In this document: piece after piece, positions 34,816 through 44,220 of the stretch
Layout of the letters: every line of letters starts with the position of its first letter
Position numbering within the stretch: position 1 is the stretch's first letter
DNA from: Bacillota bacterium
GTDB taxonomy: Bacteria > Bacillota > Clostridia > Oscillospirales > Ruminococcaceae
Direction of reading: 5' to 3'
Assembly: GCA_023458875.1 (NCBI GenBank)
Contig: JAEWXO010000003.1
Coordinates: forward strand, 1-64,000
Length of the DNA: 64,000 bases
Notes under the pieces: model-generated
Told to the model about the DNA's origin: nothing
The model's input: the letters and a program-made list of their open reading frames with translations, nothing else
The model's database searches: none
Made by a program: the position numbers and the translations under genes

Positions 34816-35886
34816 TTAATCGCTCAGCTTATGAATCCAGTTAAACTTGTCCTCAAGTTTACCGTACTGAATGCCTGTCATTGTGTCATAAAGCTTCTGT
34901 GATACAGGTCCTATCTGGTTGTCGTTGATGTTCATTACCTTGTCTCCCCATTTAAGAGTACCTACAGGGGAAATAACGGCAGCTGTACCTGTTCCGAATA
35001 CCTCGTTAAGCTTGCCTGCATCGTATGCATCGGCAACCTCCTGAATGGATATGCGTTTTTCTGAAACCTTCATGCCCCAGCTCTTTGCAAGCTCGATAAC
35101 TGACTTACGGGTGATACCTGAGAGGATAGAGCCCTGAAGCTCAGGTGTAACAACTTCACCATCAATAATAAAGAAGATATTCATAGCGCCTACTTCTTCG
35201 ATATATTTTTTCTCAACACCGTCAAGCCAGAGAACCTGTGAGTAGTTCTGCTTATGAGCCTCATCCTGCCCGATAAGAGAAGCTGCATAGTTACCGCCTG
35301 TCTTTGTAAAGCCCATACCGCCTTTTACGGCACGTACATAGTTCTGCTCAACATAGATGTTCACAGGGTTAAGACCTGTTGAATAATATGCACCTGACGG
35401 CGACAGGATAATGATGAACATATAGCTGTCAGCAGGACGTACTCCGAGGAAAGGATCACATGCAATAATAAACGGTCTTATGTAAAGTGATGCACCGTCT
35501 GAATGAGGAACCCAGTCCTTATCAATAGATACGAGTTTGTCCAGCGCTTCAACACAGAAATCAACATCAACCTGAGGAATAACAAGACGTTCATTTGAAA
35601 CATTAAGTCTTTTGAAGTTTTCTTCCGGTCTGAATAACTGAATCTTATTGTCAGCTGTTCTGTAGGCCTTAAGACCTTCAAATACTTCCTGTGCATAGTG
35701 AAGACACATAGCTGCAGGGCTTAATTCAAGTGGAGCATAAGGTACTATACGTGCATCATGCCAGCCCTTTCCAGTGTCGTAGTTCATAATAAACATATGA
35801 TCTGTAAAAATATGCCCGAATCCAAGATTGCCCTCGTCTGCCGGCTTTGTTTTCGGAGAAGATGTTAATTCAACGCGGATATCCAT
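34816..35886 (-). CDS. ilvE: Branched-chain amino acid aminotransferase
   Basis: A fold-type IV PLP enzyme of 356 residues that interconverts Leu, Ile and Val with their keto acids. Typical blocks: LHYAQEVFEGLKAYR, LYIRPFI, the Lys-bearing VKGGMGFTKTGGNYAASL, and GTGTAAVISPVG. Length fits the larger IlvE subgroup. A site reading GAAAGGC precedes ATG 35886. It is a single-gene unit with its own terminator. No T-box leader was found in the region upstream. Confidence 0.95.
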   Translation of the reverse strand: MDIRVELTSSPKTKPADEGNLGFGHIFTDHMFIMNYDTGKGWHDARIVPYAPLELSPAAMCLHYAQEVFEGLKAYRTADNKIQLFRPEENFKRLNVSNERLVIPQVDVDFCVEALDKLVSIDKDWVPHSDGASLYIRPFIIACDPFLGVRPADSYMFIIILSPSGAYYSTGLNPVNIYVEQNYVRAVKGGMGFTKTGGNYAASLIGQDEAHKQNYSQVLWLDGVEKKYIEEVGAMNIFFIIDGEVVTPELQGSILSGITRKSVIELAKSWGMKVSEKRISIQEVADAYDAGKLNEVFGTGTAAVISPVGTLKWGDKVMNINDNQIGPVSQKLYDTMTGIQYGKLEDKFNWIHKLSD

Positions 35887-35959
35887 AGTTTTAATCAGCC
35901 TTTCAATTATAAAATATTTTTAAACCAGAATGAAAAACACTCTGATGATGTCAGATAAT

Positions 35960-36079
35960 TTATACCTTTATATAGGTTCTTCTGTATTTTTTACGACAAT
36001 GATCAATTGCTACTTTGACGGCGACGACGGCAGAAAGGGCAGCAATAATTATAGTTAACACCTTGAAAAACTTTTTCAT
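35960..36079 (-). CDS. Possible 39-residue membrane peptide
   Basis: ATG 36079 is nine bases from an AAAGGA site and opens a 39-codon frame. Residues about 3-24 form one hydrophobic helix (MKKFFKVLTIIIAALSAVVA), followed by a strongly basic tail (HCRKKYRR). The gap between rfbC and ilvE has no other gene. The ribosome site and protein-like sequence favour a real small gene; no family is recognised. Confidence 0.5.
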   Translation of the reverse strand: MKKFFKVLTIIIAALSAVVAVKVAIDHCRKKYRRTYIKV

Positions 36080-36204
36080 CGTCAATCATCCTTTCAAACA
36101 AATGTATTTATAAGCGAATATAAAATTTCTTATAAATACAGTATATCATATTTATGAGAAATTTACTATAGCTCAGACAAAATTTTAAAAAAAAATGGCC
36201 ACTT

Positions 36205-36264
36205 AAAAAAATAAAAGGAATGACTGCAGGGAAACTAATACAAAGTCGTACATCCTGCAGCCAT
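36205..36264 (-). terminator. Terminator at the end of the glycan operon
   Basis: An 11-bp stem with one mismatch (36221-36231 with 36254-36264) lies 28 bases past the rfbC stop; the minus strand then has TTTTATTTTTTT. Confidence 0.82.
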
Positions 36265-36291
36265 TGTGAATGATAATACAATAATATCCGA

Positions 36292-36870
36292 TTAATATTC
36301 CAGCCCTTTATATTTAGCTATAAATTCTTTTAATGTCTGAAGATGACTATCTTTTTCTGAGATGATAATATTGTTAGTATTATCAAGCTCCCAGTCAACA
36401 TTGATATCCGGATCATTCCATACAATCCCATCATCAAATTCTTTATAAAATGTTTCTGAACATTTGTATGAGACCAGTGAGTCTTCCAAAGCCATAAAAC
36501 CATGTGCGAATCCACCCGGGATAAGCAGCCCTTTCATGTTTTCCTCAGAAAGTATAATTGAGATCCATTTGCCGAAATCCGGAGAACCCTTGCGAAGATC
36601 ACATACAACGTCTGAAATGCTTCCTTTTAAACAACGGACTAATTTAGGCATCTGATGACATCTCTGAAAATGAAGTCCTCTTATAACATTTTTATTGGAA
36701 AAACTGTAGAATGTTTCTTTAAGCTCATAATCAAGATCATTTTGGCGAAAAATTTCATCTGAATAGTCTTTTAGAAAGAAACCCCTGATATCATATGCGC
36801 AGAACGGTTGAATTTCATATACACCCTTTAAAGATGTTTCTTTAAAATTCCATTGATGATTTGTATTCAT
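36292..36870 (-). CDS. rfbC: RfbC-type NDP-sugar 3,5- (or 5-) epimerase
   Basis: A 192-residue cupin of the dTDP-4-dehydrorhamnose epimerase family: FFLKDYSDEIF, NVIRGLHFQ with the catalytic His, VVCDLRKGSP and IPGGFAHGF. ATG 36870 follows AGAGGA; the longer frame to 36975 has no site. It is last in the glycan operon, 121 bases behind an RfbH-type dehydratase. Because no rhamnose genes (rmlA, B, D) are here, it may instead act on the dideoxy intermediate, like AscE of the ascarylose route. That role is inference. Confidence 0.9.
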   Translation of the reverse strand: MNTNHQWNFKETSLKGVYEIQPFCAYDIRGFFLKDYSDEIFRQNDLDYELKETFYSFSNKNVIRGLHFQRCHQMPKLVRCLKGSISDVVCDLRKGSPDFGKWISIILSEENMKGLLIPGGFAHGFMALEDSLVSYKCSETFYKEFDDGIVWNDPDINVDWELDNTNNIIISEKDSHLQTLKEFIAKYKGLEY

Positions 36871-36991
36871 AAATTTTCCTCTCATAATATATATAACCAC
36901 AGTGTTAAAATAATGGCTTATGCGTACAGATACATATTTGCATTCAGCAGCAGATCGTACCGCTACTGAATGCAAATAAACCAGGTATAAA

Positions 36992-38347
36992 TCAATTTAT
37001 AGTATCGTTGTTATAGTTTACAGATTTAATTATTATCTGGGCCATGTAATCGATCATATCGTCTGCCATTCCTGGATATACACCTATCCAGAAGGTATCA
37101 TTCATTATTTTATCAGTATTTTCAAGAGATCCTACAACACGATATCCGGAATTATTTGTTCTCATCTGATCAAAGCATGGATGCTTTATTATATTTCCCG
37201 CAAAAAGCATTCTTGTCTGTACTCCGTTTTTTTCTATATAGCTGATAACTTCTTTTCTGGATATGTTTTCTCTGCAGGTAAGTAAAAATCCAAACCAGCT
37301 AGGAGCAGAATCCGGACATGCCTCTGGTAAAATAAATGAGTCCTGTACACATTCCAGAAGTTTTCTTAGCCTGTCAAAATTATGGCGTCTTTTAGCTATG
37401 AAAGATTCAATTTTATTTATCTGTGCACATCCTATGGCAGCCTGCATATCAGTTGCCTTTAAATTATATCCGAAGTGGGAGTATACATATTTATGGTCAT
37501 ATCCCGGGGGAAGTTCCCCGTACTGTTCACTGAATCTATTGCCACACATATTGTCATGACCTGATGCACATGAGCAGTCACGTCCCCAGTCTCTGAATGA
37601 ACGGATGATTTTATTGAGAAGTTTATTGTTGGTATAGACTGCTCCACCTTCTCCCATTGTAATATGATGCGGAGGATAAAAGCTTGATGTTCCTATATCA
37701 CCTATAGTACCTGTATAATACTCATGATTGTCCAGTACATATTTTGATCCCAGAGCATCACAGTTATCTTCTATAAGCCATAGATTATGCTTATCACAGA
37801 ATTTCTTTGCTGCGGATAAATCAAAAGGATTTCCAAGTGTATGAGCAATCATGACTGCTTTTGTTTTTTCTGAAACAGCCTTTTCCAGCATGGAGACATC
37901 AATATTATATTGAGGAATGGTAATATCCACAAAAACAGGTACGGCACCAAACTGAATTATAGGATTTATAGTTGTAGGAAAACCGGCAGCTACTGTGATT
38001 ACTTCATCACCTCGTTTAATTGCACGTTCATTTAAAAGAGGAGATGTAAGCGCCATAAAGGCGCAAAGGTTAGCTGAAGACCCGGAGTTTACAACAGAAC
38101 AATATTTTACGTTCAGAAATTCAGCAAATTTTTTTTCAAATTCGTCAGTATAACGTCCTGATGTAAGCCAGAAATCAAGTGAACTGTCAACCAGATTGAC
38201 CATTTCCTCCTGATCGTATACTCTTGAAGCATAATGAATTTTATCACCGGTTTTGTAAGGTTTTTTCTGATGAAATTTATCATAATATTCACTTACACAT
38301 TTCAGTATATATTCCCTTGCCTCAGGTTCACTTAAATTATTAATCAT
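36992..38347 (-). CDS. rfbH: RfbH-type NDP-4-keto-6-deoxyhexose 3-dehydratase
   Basis: A DegT/DnrJ/EryC1 fold PLP protein of 451 residues. At the position where aminotransferases have the PLP-binding Lys it reads FYPPHHITMGEGG, with His, the hallmark of the E1 dehydratase (RfbH/AscC). Cysteines in GRDCSCASGHDNMCGNRF match the E1 [2Fe-2S] ligands. E1 removes the C3 hydroxyl on the way to 3,6-dideoxy sugars and needs a reductase partner. Start ATG 38347 is eight bases from GGAG; a TTG two codons earlier is too close. It begins two bases after the upstream SDR stop, so translation is coupled. Confidence 0.9.
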   Translation of the reverse strand: MINNLSEPEAREYILKCVSEYYDKFHQKKPYKTGDKIHYASRVYDQEEMVNLVDSSLDFWLTSGRYTDEFEKKFAEFLNVKYCSVVNSGSSANLCAFMALTSPLLNERAIKRGDEVITVAAGFPTTINPIIQFGAVPVFVDITIPQYNIDVSMLEKAVSEKTKAVMIAHTLGNPFDLSAAKKFCDKHNLWLIEDNCDALGSKYVLDNHEYYTGTIGDIGTSSFYPPHHITMGEGGAVYTNNKLLNKIIRSFRDWGRDCSCASGHDNMCGNRFSEQYGELPPGYDHKYVYSHFGYNLKATDMQAAIGCAQINKIESFIAKRRHNFDRLRKLLECVQDSFILPEACPDSAPSWFGFLLTCRENISRKEVISYIEKNGVQTRMLFAGNIIKHPCFDQMRTNNSGYRVVGSLENTDKIMNDTFWIGVYPGMADDMIDYMAQIIIKSVNYNNDTIN

Positions 38348-38349
38348 AG

Positions 38350-39273
38350 TCAAATCTCCTTCATTATATTTTCAGCCAGCATTTTTATGCCTTCTTTAAA
38401 GCTGATCCGAGGCTTGAATCCCAGTTCAGAAAGTTTATTTGTATCAATGATATCGTGATAGTCAAAATATGCACCGTTGAATTCAACTGCACCAAAATTA
38501 ATAGTTACAGTTGAATTAAGTGCATCTTTGATATCAAGTATAAATTTTTTCAGAGGATATTGTTCCCGGTTTCCTATGTAAAAGGATGAGAGATTTTCTC
38601 CGTACAATGATGCTGTTTTTATAGCCTGTGCAGCATCAGATGCATAAATAAAATCATAGATCTGTTCACAACTTGTAAGGTTAAGTTCTGTGGTTCCGGA
38701 AATTATTTTATGGATAGTGGAGTTTAAAAATCTCATTGATCTCTCACCAATACCGTATATATTTGAAATTACAACATTGATATATTCAATATTTTGTTCA
38801 ACTGCAGTAATTTTTGCCATCATTGAGGCAGTAAGCTTTGCTGTGCTGTAAATATAGGTCGGAGACGGCGTTGAATTATTATTAAGAACATATTCTTTTG
38901 CTTCATAGGTCATTATACTTCCTGCAAATACAAAGCGATTACAGTGAAGTTCTTTGGCTGCTTTAACGGCCTTGCAGGTAGCTTCAACATTTTTAAGCTG
39001 AATAGCTGTATTGCTTCTGTCGGTACCTGCAGATGCTTCCCATGCGAAGTGAAGAAACAGATCATAGTTTTTATGACTGAGAATCTGTGGGAGGTCTTCT
39101 ATGCTGTTAAGGTCACAGAAGACAATCTGTATATTATTAATACCCTTGAGTAAGGAAATATCAGAATTTTTATTGCGGACAACAGCTGTAATTTCATATC
39201 CGGAATCTGAAAAGCTCTTGGCTATATAGCTTCCGACAAAGCCATTGGCACCTGTGAGGATCAGTTTTTTCAT
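38350..39273 (-). CDS. Extended SDR: NAD(P)-dependent sugar epimerase or ketoreductase
   Basis: A 307-residue Rossmann enzyme with the nucleotide loop LTGANGFVGSY at the N-terminus and the catalytic pair in YSTAK (about residue 143). These enzymes epimerise or reduce NDP-sugars. Next to RfbH and an RfbC-like epimerase, a final 4-ketoreductase such as AscF or RfbJ would complete a CDP-3,6-dideoxyhexose, which is my preferred but unproven role. It ends in MKEI, two bases before rfbH. Confidence 0.82.
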   Translation of the reverse strand: MKKLILTGANGFVGSYIAKSFSDSGYEITAVVRNKNSDISLLKGINNIQIVFCDLNSIEDLPQILSHKNYDLFLHFAWEASAGTDRSNTAIQLKNVEATCKAVKAAKELHCNRFVFAGSIMTYEAKEYVLNNNSTPSPTYIYSTAKLTASMMAKITAVEQNIEYINVVISNIYGIGERSMRFLNSTIHKIISGTTELNLTSCEQIYDFIYASDAAQAIKTASLYGENLSSFYIGNREQYPLKKFILDIKDALNSTVTINFGAVEFNGAYFDYHDIIDTNKLSELGFKPRISFKEGIKMLAENIMKEI

Positions 39274-39308
39274 ATGGTATCCTTTAATTTATAAATATAT
39301 GAGAATAA

Positions 39309-40352
39309 TTATTTTGTGATAATCAGAGTTCCGAAATTATCACATATCGGTACTTTGCACATTTTTCTTCCTAACTCTTTTTCATATCTGCTGACAGCAT
39401 TGTGAACACATTTATCAAGATTAATGTTTTCATATATAAATTTATTGCAGTTATTATAGTCGTGAATAAATATATAGCCACCTGATGAAAGTCTTGGATA
39501 AAAATATCTTAATCCTTCTAAAGTTGATTCTTCCAGATCAACGTCCAGAGATACAAATGCAAATTGTTCTTCCAATCCGTTCAGGGATTCAGGGAAAAAT
39601 CCTTTCTTTATAATAACATTCTCTTTGTGTACCATTTTATCCATAACGATATCAAGGTTTGTAAGCTTATAACTATTAATAAAAGAATCACTGCAATTAT
39701 TTTTATTTATTTCTTCTGAAGCCTCATCTGCCTGAAAACCGTCAAATGAATCAAACAAATATAATTTTCTGTTATCAAAAGCATAATTAAGATATTGAGC
39801 AAAATCTCCGCGGAAAACGCCCAGTTCAGCTATCTGTCCAGGAACATCTTTGATTTCGTTAATTATCATCTCAAAAATCTTAATCCTGACGTAATCATTA
39901 TTATAATAGTCAACACTTGTATTCATTTGGTTTAAACTCAGATATTCATTGTCATCATCTCCGCATGAATTTGAAACAACATGACTGTTATCTTTCAAAT
40001 AATTAAACTGTTGTTTAAGCATATCAGCAGAATTCTTGCCAACAATATTTTCTATAAAATCGTAATTGTGGTTAATATCATCAAATATATAGTTATTAAA
40101 TAAAAAAATGACTTTGTTGATATCTATGTTAAGCTTTATACATTGCTCGTATATTTTTGCAGTATAGTGATTAGCTACGATGATGCAGTCATAATCATTT
40201 GTTTGTAAATAATCCGGAGAATATACTTTTTTACCATTAAACTCTTTTTTGTTTTTATCGTTATCAATATATGCAGATATGCATATATCCTTCAGGTATT
40301 TTTCTATAGCCTGATTAACAGCCAATCCTGTTCCCCATACAAATATTTTCAT
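39309..40352 (-). CDS. TylF/MycF-like O-methyltransferase with N-terminal Rossmann domain
   Basis: Residues 1-75 form a small Rossmann unit (IFVWGTGLAVNQAIEKYL, then DCIIVANHY) like those appended to sugar-modifying enzymes. Residues 140-347 match the TylF/MycF class of SAM-dependent sugar O-methyltransferases: IAELGVFRGDFAQYLN, LYLFDSFDGF, VSLDVDLEEST and GGYIFIHDY, where the acidic residues bind the metal. It likely methylates a sugar in the glycan made by this operon. The preceding gene also carries a methyltransferase-like part. Confidence 0.82.
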   Translation of the reverse strand: MKIFVWGTGLAVNQAIEKYLKDICISAYIDNDKNKKEFNGKKVYSPDYLQTNDYDCIIVANHYTAKIYEQCIKLNIDINKVIFLFNNYIFDDINHNYDFIENIVGKNSADMLKQQFNYLKDNSHVVSNSCGDDDNEYLSLNQMNTSVDYYNNDYVRIKIFEMIINEIKDVPGQIAELGVFRGDFAQYLNYAFDNRKLYLFDSFDGFQADEASEEINKNNCSDSFINSYKLTNLDIVMDKMVHKENVIIKKGFFPESLNGLEEQFAFVSLDVDLEESTLEGLRYFYPRLSSGGYIFIHDYNNCNKFIYENINLDKCVHNAVSRYEKELGRKMCKVPICDNFGTLIITK

Positions 40353-40437
40353 AATAAGCTCCTTTTATAATGTAAAAATAATACTATGTTCTGAAAGATT
40401 TACACAATAAAATTCTAATATATATAAATCTTTAAAA

Positions 40438-41964
40438 TTAATGCTTCGTTATTTTAAACCAGTATTTATCTGTCATAAGCCTTTCTAAAATTTCTTCTTC
40501 AGAACGATACTTATAGTTTGCATATTTAATAATCTGGTTAGCAAAATCATTTATTATTTTATTATAAGCGTATAATTGGCAATTGATGAGTTCAATATTG
40601 ATATTCATTTTATTTATTAAACCATAGAAAACATCGACATTGTAATGCTTGGCAGTATCATTGTATTTTAAATCATATCCCATTGTTTCAAGGAGTGTAA
40701 GGATATCAAAAGTATTTTTAAGAGAAAATAACAGTTGTCCGCCTGGTTTTAAAAGTGAATATAAATTATTTATAAATTTTTCGGGTTCATTATATTCGTT
40801 TATATTTTTTCCTGTAATAATAAAATCAAAATAACCTGATTTAAAGCAACTACATATTAATTCAATTTTGTCGCATATAACATCTCCGGTGCAGATAGTT
40901 TTCAGATCAGTATAGTACTTACCTTCACCAGTAAATGCGGAATTCTCGGTTTTCATAATACCATATTTACGAATGGAATTCTGAATATCAAGTATAGGAG
41001 TTCCACACCTGACGTCAACACCTAATATACTTATATTATCAGTGGTTACAGGCATTGTGATATAATCGTCTATATATTCAAATACATGATTGCTTACATC
41101 AGACCATGAATCAATTCCAAAGTATTTGGTTTTGAAATTTTCTCTTCCTAATTTAAGTGACTCTTCTGCTTTTTTAGGATCTTTTCCTTCACAATAGAAT
41201 ATATTGTGATTATGGTGTACCCATGTATCTCCGGCAAGTATAGTTTTGTAACCCGCACGCCGGATCTGAAAAGAAATATCATCATCTGCAAAATCATGAA
41301 AAAAGCCACAGTCAAAACAAGGCCAACCTATAGCCAATAAACACTCTTTTGTATATAATGTACCTAAAGTAATAATTCTCATGCGTTCCTGCCATTTTGT
41401 AGGATCTGATACATTGAAATCTTTAGCTTGTCTTTGCATATCCTCCATATCTAGAAATTTCATATTGTACATCTGAAAATTAGATACATTTGAGGACATT
41501 GGGTTTACCAGGCCAATTCTTTTGTCTGATTTCGCAACAGTGAGAAGATTGTTCAGCCAGTTCTCAGTAACAACTATATCATTTGCTAATGTTACATAGT
41601 ATTTTGAAATCCATTTCAAATCAAAAAGAAATGTAGTAATTGCCATGCCAAGATTTTTATTGATTCTTATAATCTGCAGTTTATCATATTCTATTGATTT
41701 AAAATATTCAAATGTTCCGTCACTTGATCCGTTATCTATTAATATCAGATTATAATCAATATTTTTCGTATATTTAAAAACACTGTCTATACAATCCTTT
41801 GTCTTGTTAAGATTGTTATATGCCAATACAAATATTGTAACTTCTGAAGAGCATTCCTTTATTGACTGTAGCATATTTGAAATGCATTCTCTTCCTTCAT
41901 AAAGGTTGGTATTGATCTCCGGATTTTCTATTTTGCTTGTGTCAAATTCATATATTTCTTTCAT
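40438..41964 (-). CDS. GT2 glycosyltransferase fused to a degenerate methyltransferase-like domain
   Basis: A 508-residue cytoplasmic protein. Residues about 38-285 are a GT-A fold family 2 transferase: TIFVLAYNNL, LIDNGSSDGTFEY, TLANDIVVTENWL (the D-x-D/V metal site is atypical, NDIVV) and FHDFADDDISFQIRRAGY. Residues about 305-420 resemble a class I methyltransferase (DFIITGKNINEY, then LYSLLKPGGQLLFSLKN), but the SAM-binding glycine loop is not clear, so this part may be non-catalytic. It probably adds one sugar of the repeating unit. The base composition is more AT-rich than the core genes, as in the rest of the operon. Confidence 0.82.
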   Translation of the reverse strand: MKEIYEFDTSKIENPEINTNLYEGRECISNMLQSIKECSSEVTIFVLAYNNLNKTKDCIDSVFKYTKNIDYNLILIDNGSSDGTFEYFKSIEYDKLQIIRINKNLGMAITTFLFDLKWISKYYVTLANDIVVTENWLNNLLTVAKSDKRIGLVNPMSSNVSNFQMYNMKFLDMEDMQRQAKDFNVSDPTKWQERMRIITLGTLYTKECLLAIGWPCFDCGFFHDFADDDISFQIRRAGYKTILAGDTWVHHNHNIFYCEGKDPKKAEESLKLGRENFKTKYFGIDSWSDVSNHVFEYIDDYITMPVTTDNISILGVDVRCGTPILDIQNSIRKYGIMKTENSAFTGEGKYYTDLKTICTGDVICDKIELICSCFKSGYFDFIITGKNINEYNEPEKFINNLYSLLKPGGQLLFSLKNTFDILTLLETMGYDLKYNDTAKHYNVDVFYGLINKMNINIELINCQLYAYNKIINDFANQIIKYANYKYRSEEEILERLMTDKYWFKITKH

Positions 41965-42041
41965 AATAAAATTACTCTTTCTAAATATTTGAATGTTTCA
42001 GAATATTTTAGCTTATATTAATTGCTTTGAAATATTTGTGT

Positions 42042-43202
42042 TTAAAAAGTCAGAAGCGTATTTGAAAAGCCCATTTTACGTATCTGCTTGGTTATAGAAT
42101 CTTTATACGGACCTGACATTATAAAAATTGATGCATCAGAGTCTGATATTTCTGATGGTGCCTGGATTACATAATCCTTTTGGTTAATAGTGTACCGGAT
42201 GTCTTGACGCATAGGATTACTATCTATTAACTGAATCACGTTACATTTTGAGAAATCATTAAGAAGTATTGCCGTTGAAGCTCCTATTCCCCACAAAATA
42301 AGTTTTGTCTGTGATTTTATAAGAGGTTCAAGTGATTTATACATTGTTTTTTTACATTCTGAAATGTATTCCTGAATAAAAAGATGATTGCGGCTATATT
42401 GTATACGGGAAGAATCAATATTATTCTGGGGTTTAAGTATAGCCCAGACAGAAGGGTAATTACTTACCTCTTTAAAGTATTCACCACAATCCTCAATTAT
42501 AAATCCTGTACATGCAGCCAAGTTTTCAAGGTCTTCCATGCCGGTATGCAATACATGTTCATATGTTAAAAAAGAATATGGAGGATTTTTGTCTTTGTTT
42601 TTTGCATATCCTTTGATGTCGGGATTCTCAATATAGATGTATCCTTTATCATTCAGAACTTTTTTTACGTCTGAAAGCGTCTTATTCAGGTCGCATATAT
42701 GTTCAAGTATATGATTCATAATTATTAAATCATATTTTCCTGATACGTGATCTGCTATATCAGTACTACTGCATTTTAAAGTTTTTAATCCTTTGGTTTT
42801 ACAGAAATGAATACATTCTTCTTTTGGGTCAAGAGCGGTGACATTCATGTATTCATTTGATTTTATATATTCGCCTAACTCACTGAACCCACTGCCAAAA
42901 TCAAGAATTTCCGAGTCTTTGTTAATGAGCGGGACGATTTTTTTCAGAATATCACTGAAGTAGTGATCTGAATTTTCTTTTCCGAACATCTCCTGATACT
43001 GAACCGGTCTGGAGATATCAGTATAGTATGTGATATAATCCTCTTGTGTGGACTCTGAATACAAGTATGATATTCCGCATTTATTACAGAAAACAATATC
43101 TGTGTGTGTCTCAGGAAAATCAGGACCTAATATTTTCATATTTGAACAAAGGTTCATTATAGAAGTATGGTCTTTGCTTTTACATACAGGACATTTTTCC
43201 AT
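42042..43202 (-). CDS. Sugar C-methyltransferase-like protein with N-terminal zinc knuckle
   Basis: A 386-residue protein with the three-part plan of TylC3/NovU sugar C-methyltransferases. There is an N-terminal zinc-binding pair (CPVCKS at 4-9 and CNKCG at about 38-42), a central SAM domain (ILDFGSGFSELGEYI, LIIMNHILEHI), and a C-terminal Rossmann domain (LILWGIGASTAILLND). Such enzymes methylate a carbon of 4-keto-deoxysugars, giving branched sugars. With RfbH in the operon, a branched 3,6-dideoxy sugar is conceivable. Three bases separate it from the upstream SDR gene. Confidence 0.82.
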   Translation of the reverse strand: MEKCPVCKSKDHTSIMNLCSNMKILGPDFPETHTDIVFCNKCGISYLYSESTQEDYITYYTDISRPVQYQEMFGKENSDHYFSDILKKIVPLINKDSEILDFGSGFSELGEYIKSNEYMNVTALDPKEECIHFCKTKGLKTLKCSSTDIADHVSGKYDLIIMNHILEHICDLNKTLSDVKKVLNDKGYIYIENPDIKGYAKNKDKNPPYSFLTYEHVLHTGMEDLENLAACTGFIIEDCGEYFKEVSNYPSVWAILKPQNNIDSSRIQYSRNHLFIQEYISECKKTMYKSLEPLIKSQTKLILWGIGASTAILLNDFSKCNVIQLIDSNPMRQDIRYTINQKDYVIQAPSEISDSDASIFIMSGPYKDSITKQIRKMGFSNTLLTF

Positions 43203-43205
43203 ATA

Positions 43206-44210
43206 TTAATGCCTCCAATATAATTTATACAGCAAATCCAGTTCTTTATCAAAATTAGCATCAATTCGCTGTCTGCGGCTGTCTTCCATCAGCCATGCTA
43301 TTGTTTTTCTTATGCCGGTCCTGAAATCAATCTTCGGTTCCCACTGGGTAGCAAATCTTTTTATTTCAGAGTTATCAAAAACATAATTACTGATATGCTG
43401 TTTTGTGATTTCAATATCTTTTATAATATTAAGTTTTATAAGATCTTCATATGGGATATGGATAATCTCTTTATTTTTTATATTTAACTCATCCATAACA
43501 ATTGTGGCCATTTCGTTTGATTTGATTGTTTTATCACTGGTAATATTAAATGAATGACCTATTGAATCATTATTTCCGACTAATGATGTAAAAGCACGTG
43601 CAAAATCACTTGAATGCATAGGTGAGCACAGATTTTCTCCATCACCATACATAAGCATCGGATAACCTGCCAGTACCTTTTTAACAGCTGTAAAACAGTT
43701 ATGACCTAATGAGGCAGGCATAATTGTATCATATGTGTATCCCGGCCTTACGATTGTAACAGGAAAATAATTGTTCTGATAAGCCCCAATAAATAAATTT
43801 TCAGCCATTACTTTGCCCTGAGCATATCCGCTTATTTCAGAGGGAGCATATTTTTCTGACTTTTCATTAAATATCTTAATTTCAGGTGACCGCTTATATA
43901 CAGCTTCACTACTGATAAAAATATATTGATCTGTTATTTTAAAAAATAGGTCTATAGCTTTCTGCGCATGGCTTTCATTATAACAGATAAAGTCACACAC
44001 AACATCGAAATGAATATTTTTCAGTTTTGTTCTGGCGCTTTGGGTATCACGTATATCGCATATTATCTGATGTACCTGGGGCTGTACTGCCCGTCTGGTA
44101 GTACGGGTTGCAGACCTGTTAAGTTCCCATACGTCATGGCCTTCCTTTATTAATTTATCAACGCAGTGCCAGCTTATATTTCCGTTGCCTCCGATAAAAA
44201 GTACTTTCAT
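43206..44210 (-). CDS. NAD-dependent epimerase/dehydratase (SDR)
   Basis: A 334-residue enzyme with a modified nucleotide loop LFIGGNGNISWHCVD and a YAQGK catalytic motif (about residue 129). The loop GGNGNIS, not GxxGxxG in strict form, is shared with atypical SDRs related to plastid CSP41/RNA-binding-like epimerases. It likely changes stereochemistry or oxidation state of an NDP-sugar used by the operon. It starts ten bases after the radical SAM gene. Confidence 0.8.
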   Translation of the reverse strand: MKVLFIGGNGNISWHCVDKLIKEGHDVWELNRSATRTTRRAVQPQVHQIICDIRDTQSARTKLKNIHFDVVCDFICYNESHAQKAIDLFFKITDQYIFISSEAVYKRSPEIKIFNEKSEKYAPSEISGYAQGKVMAENLFIGAYQNNYFPVTIVRPGYTYDTIMPASLGHNCFTAVKKVLAGYPMLMYGDGENLCSPMHSSDFARAFTSLVGNNDSIGHSFNITSDKTIKSNEMATIVMDELNIKNKEIIHIPYEDLIKLNIIKDIEITKQHISNYVFDNSEIKRFATQWEPKIDFRTGIRKTIAWLMEDSRRQRIDANFDKELDLLYKLYWRH

Positions 44211-44220
44211 TCAGATCCCC

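Noticed and set aside
35887..36290. Possible T-box leader upstream of ilvE
   Set aside because: No T-box sequence (TGGNACCGCG-like) or specifier stem was found; a small open frame and another gene's terminator occupy the region. The same holds before hisS and aspS.
36992..38353. Annotation of the DegT-fold gene as an aminotransferase
   Set aside because: The PLP-binding Lys is replaced by His and iron-sulfur cysteines are present, so dehydratase is the better call.
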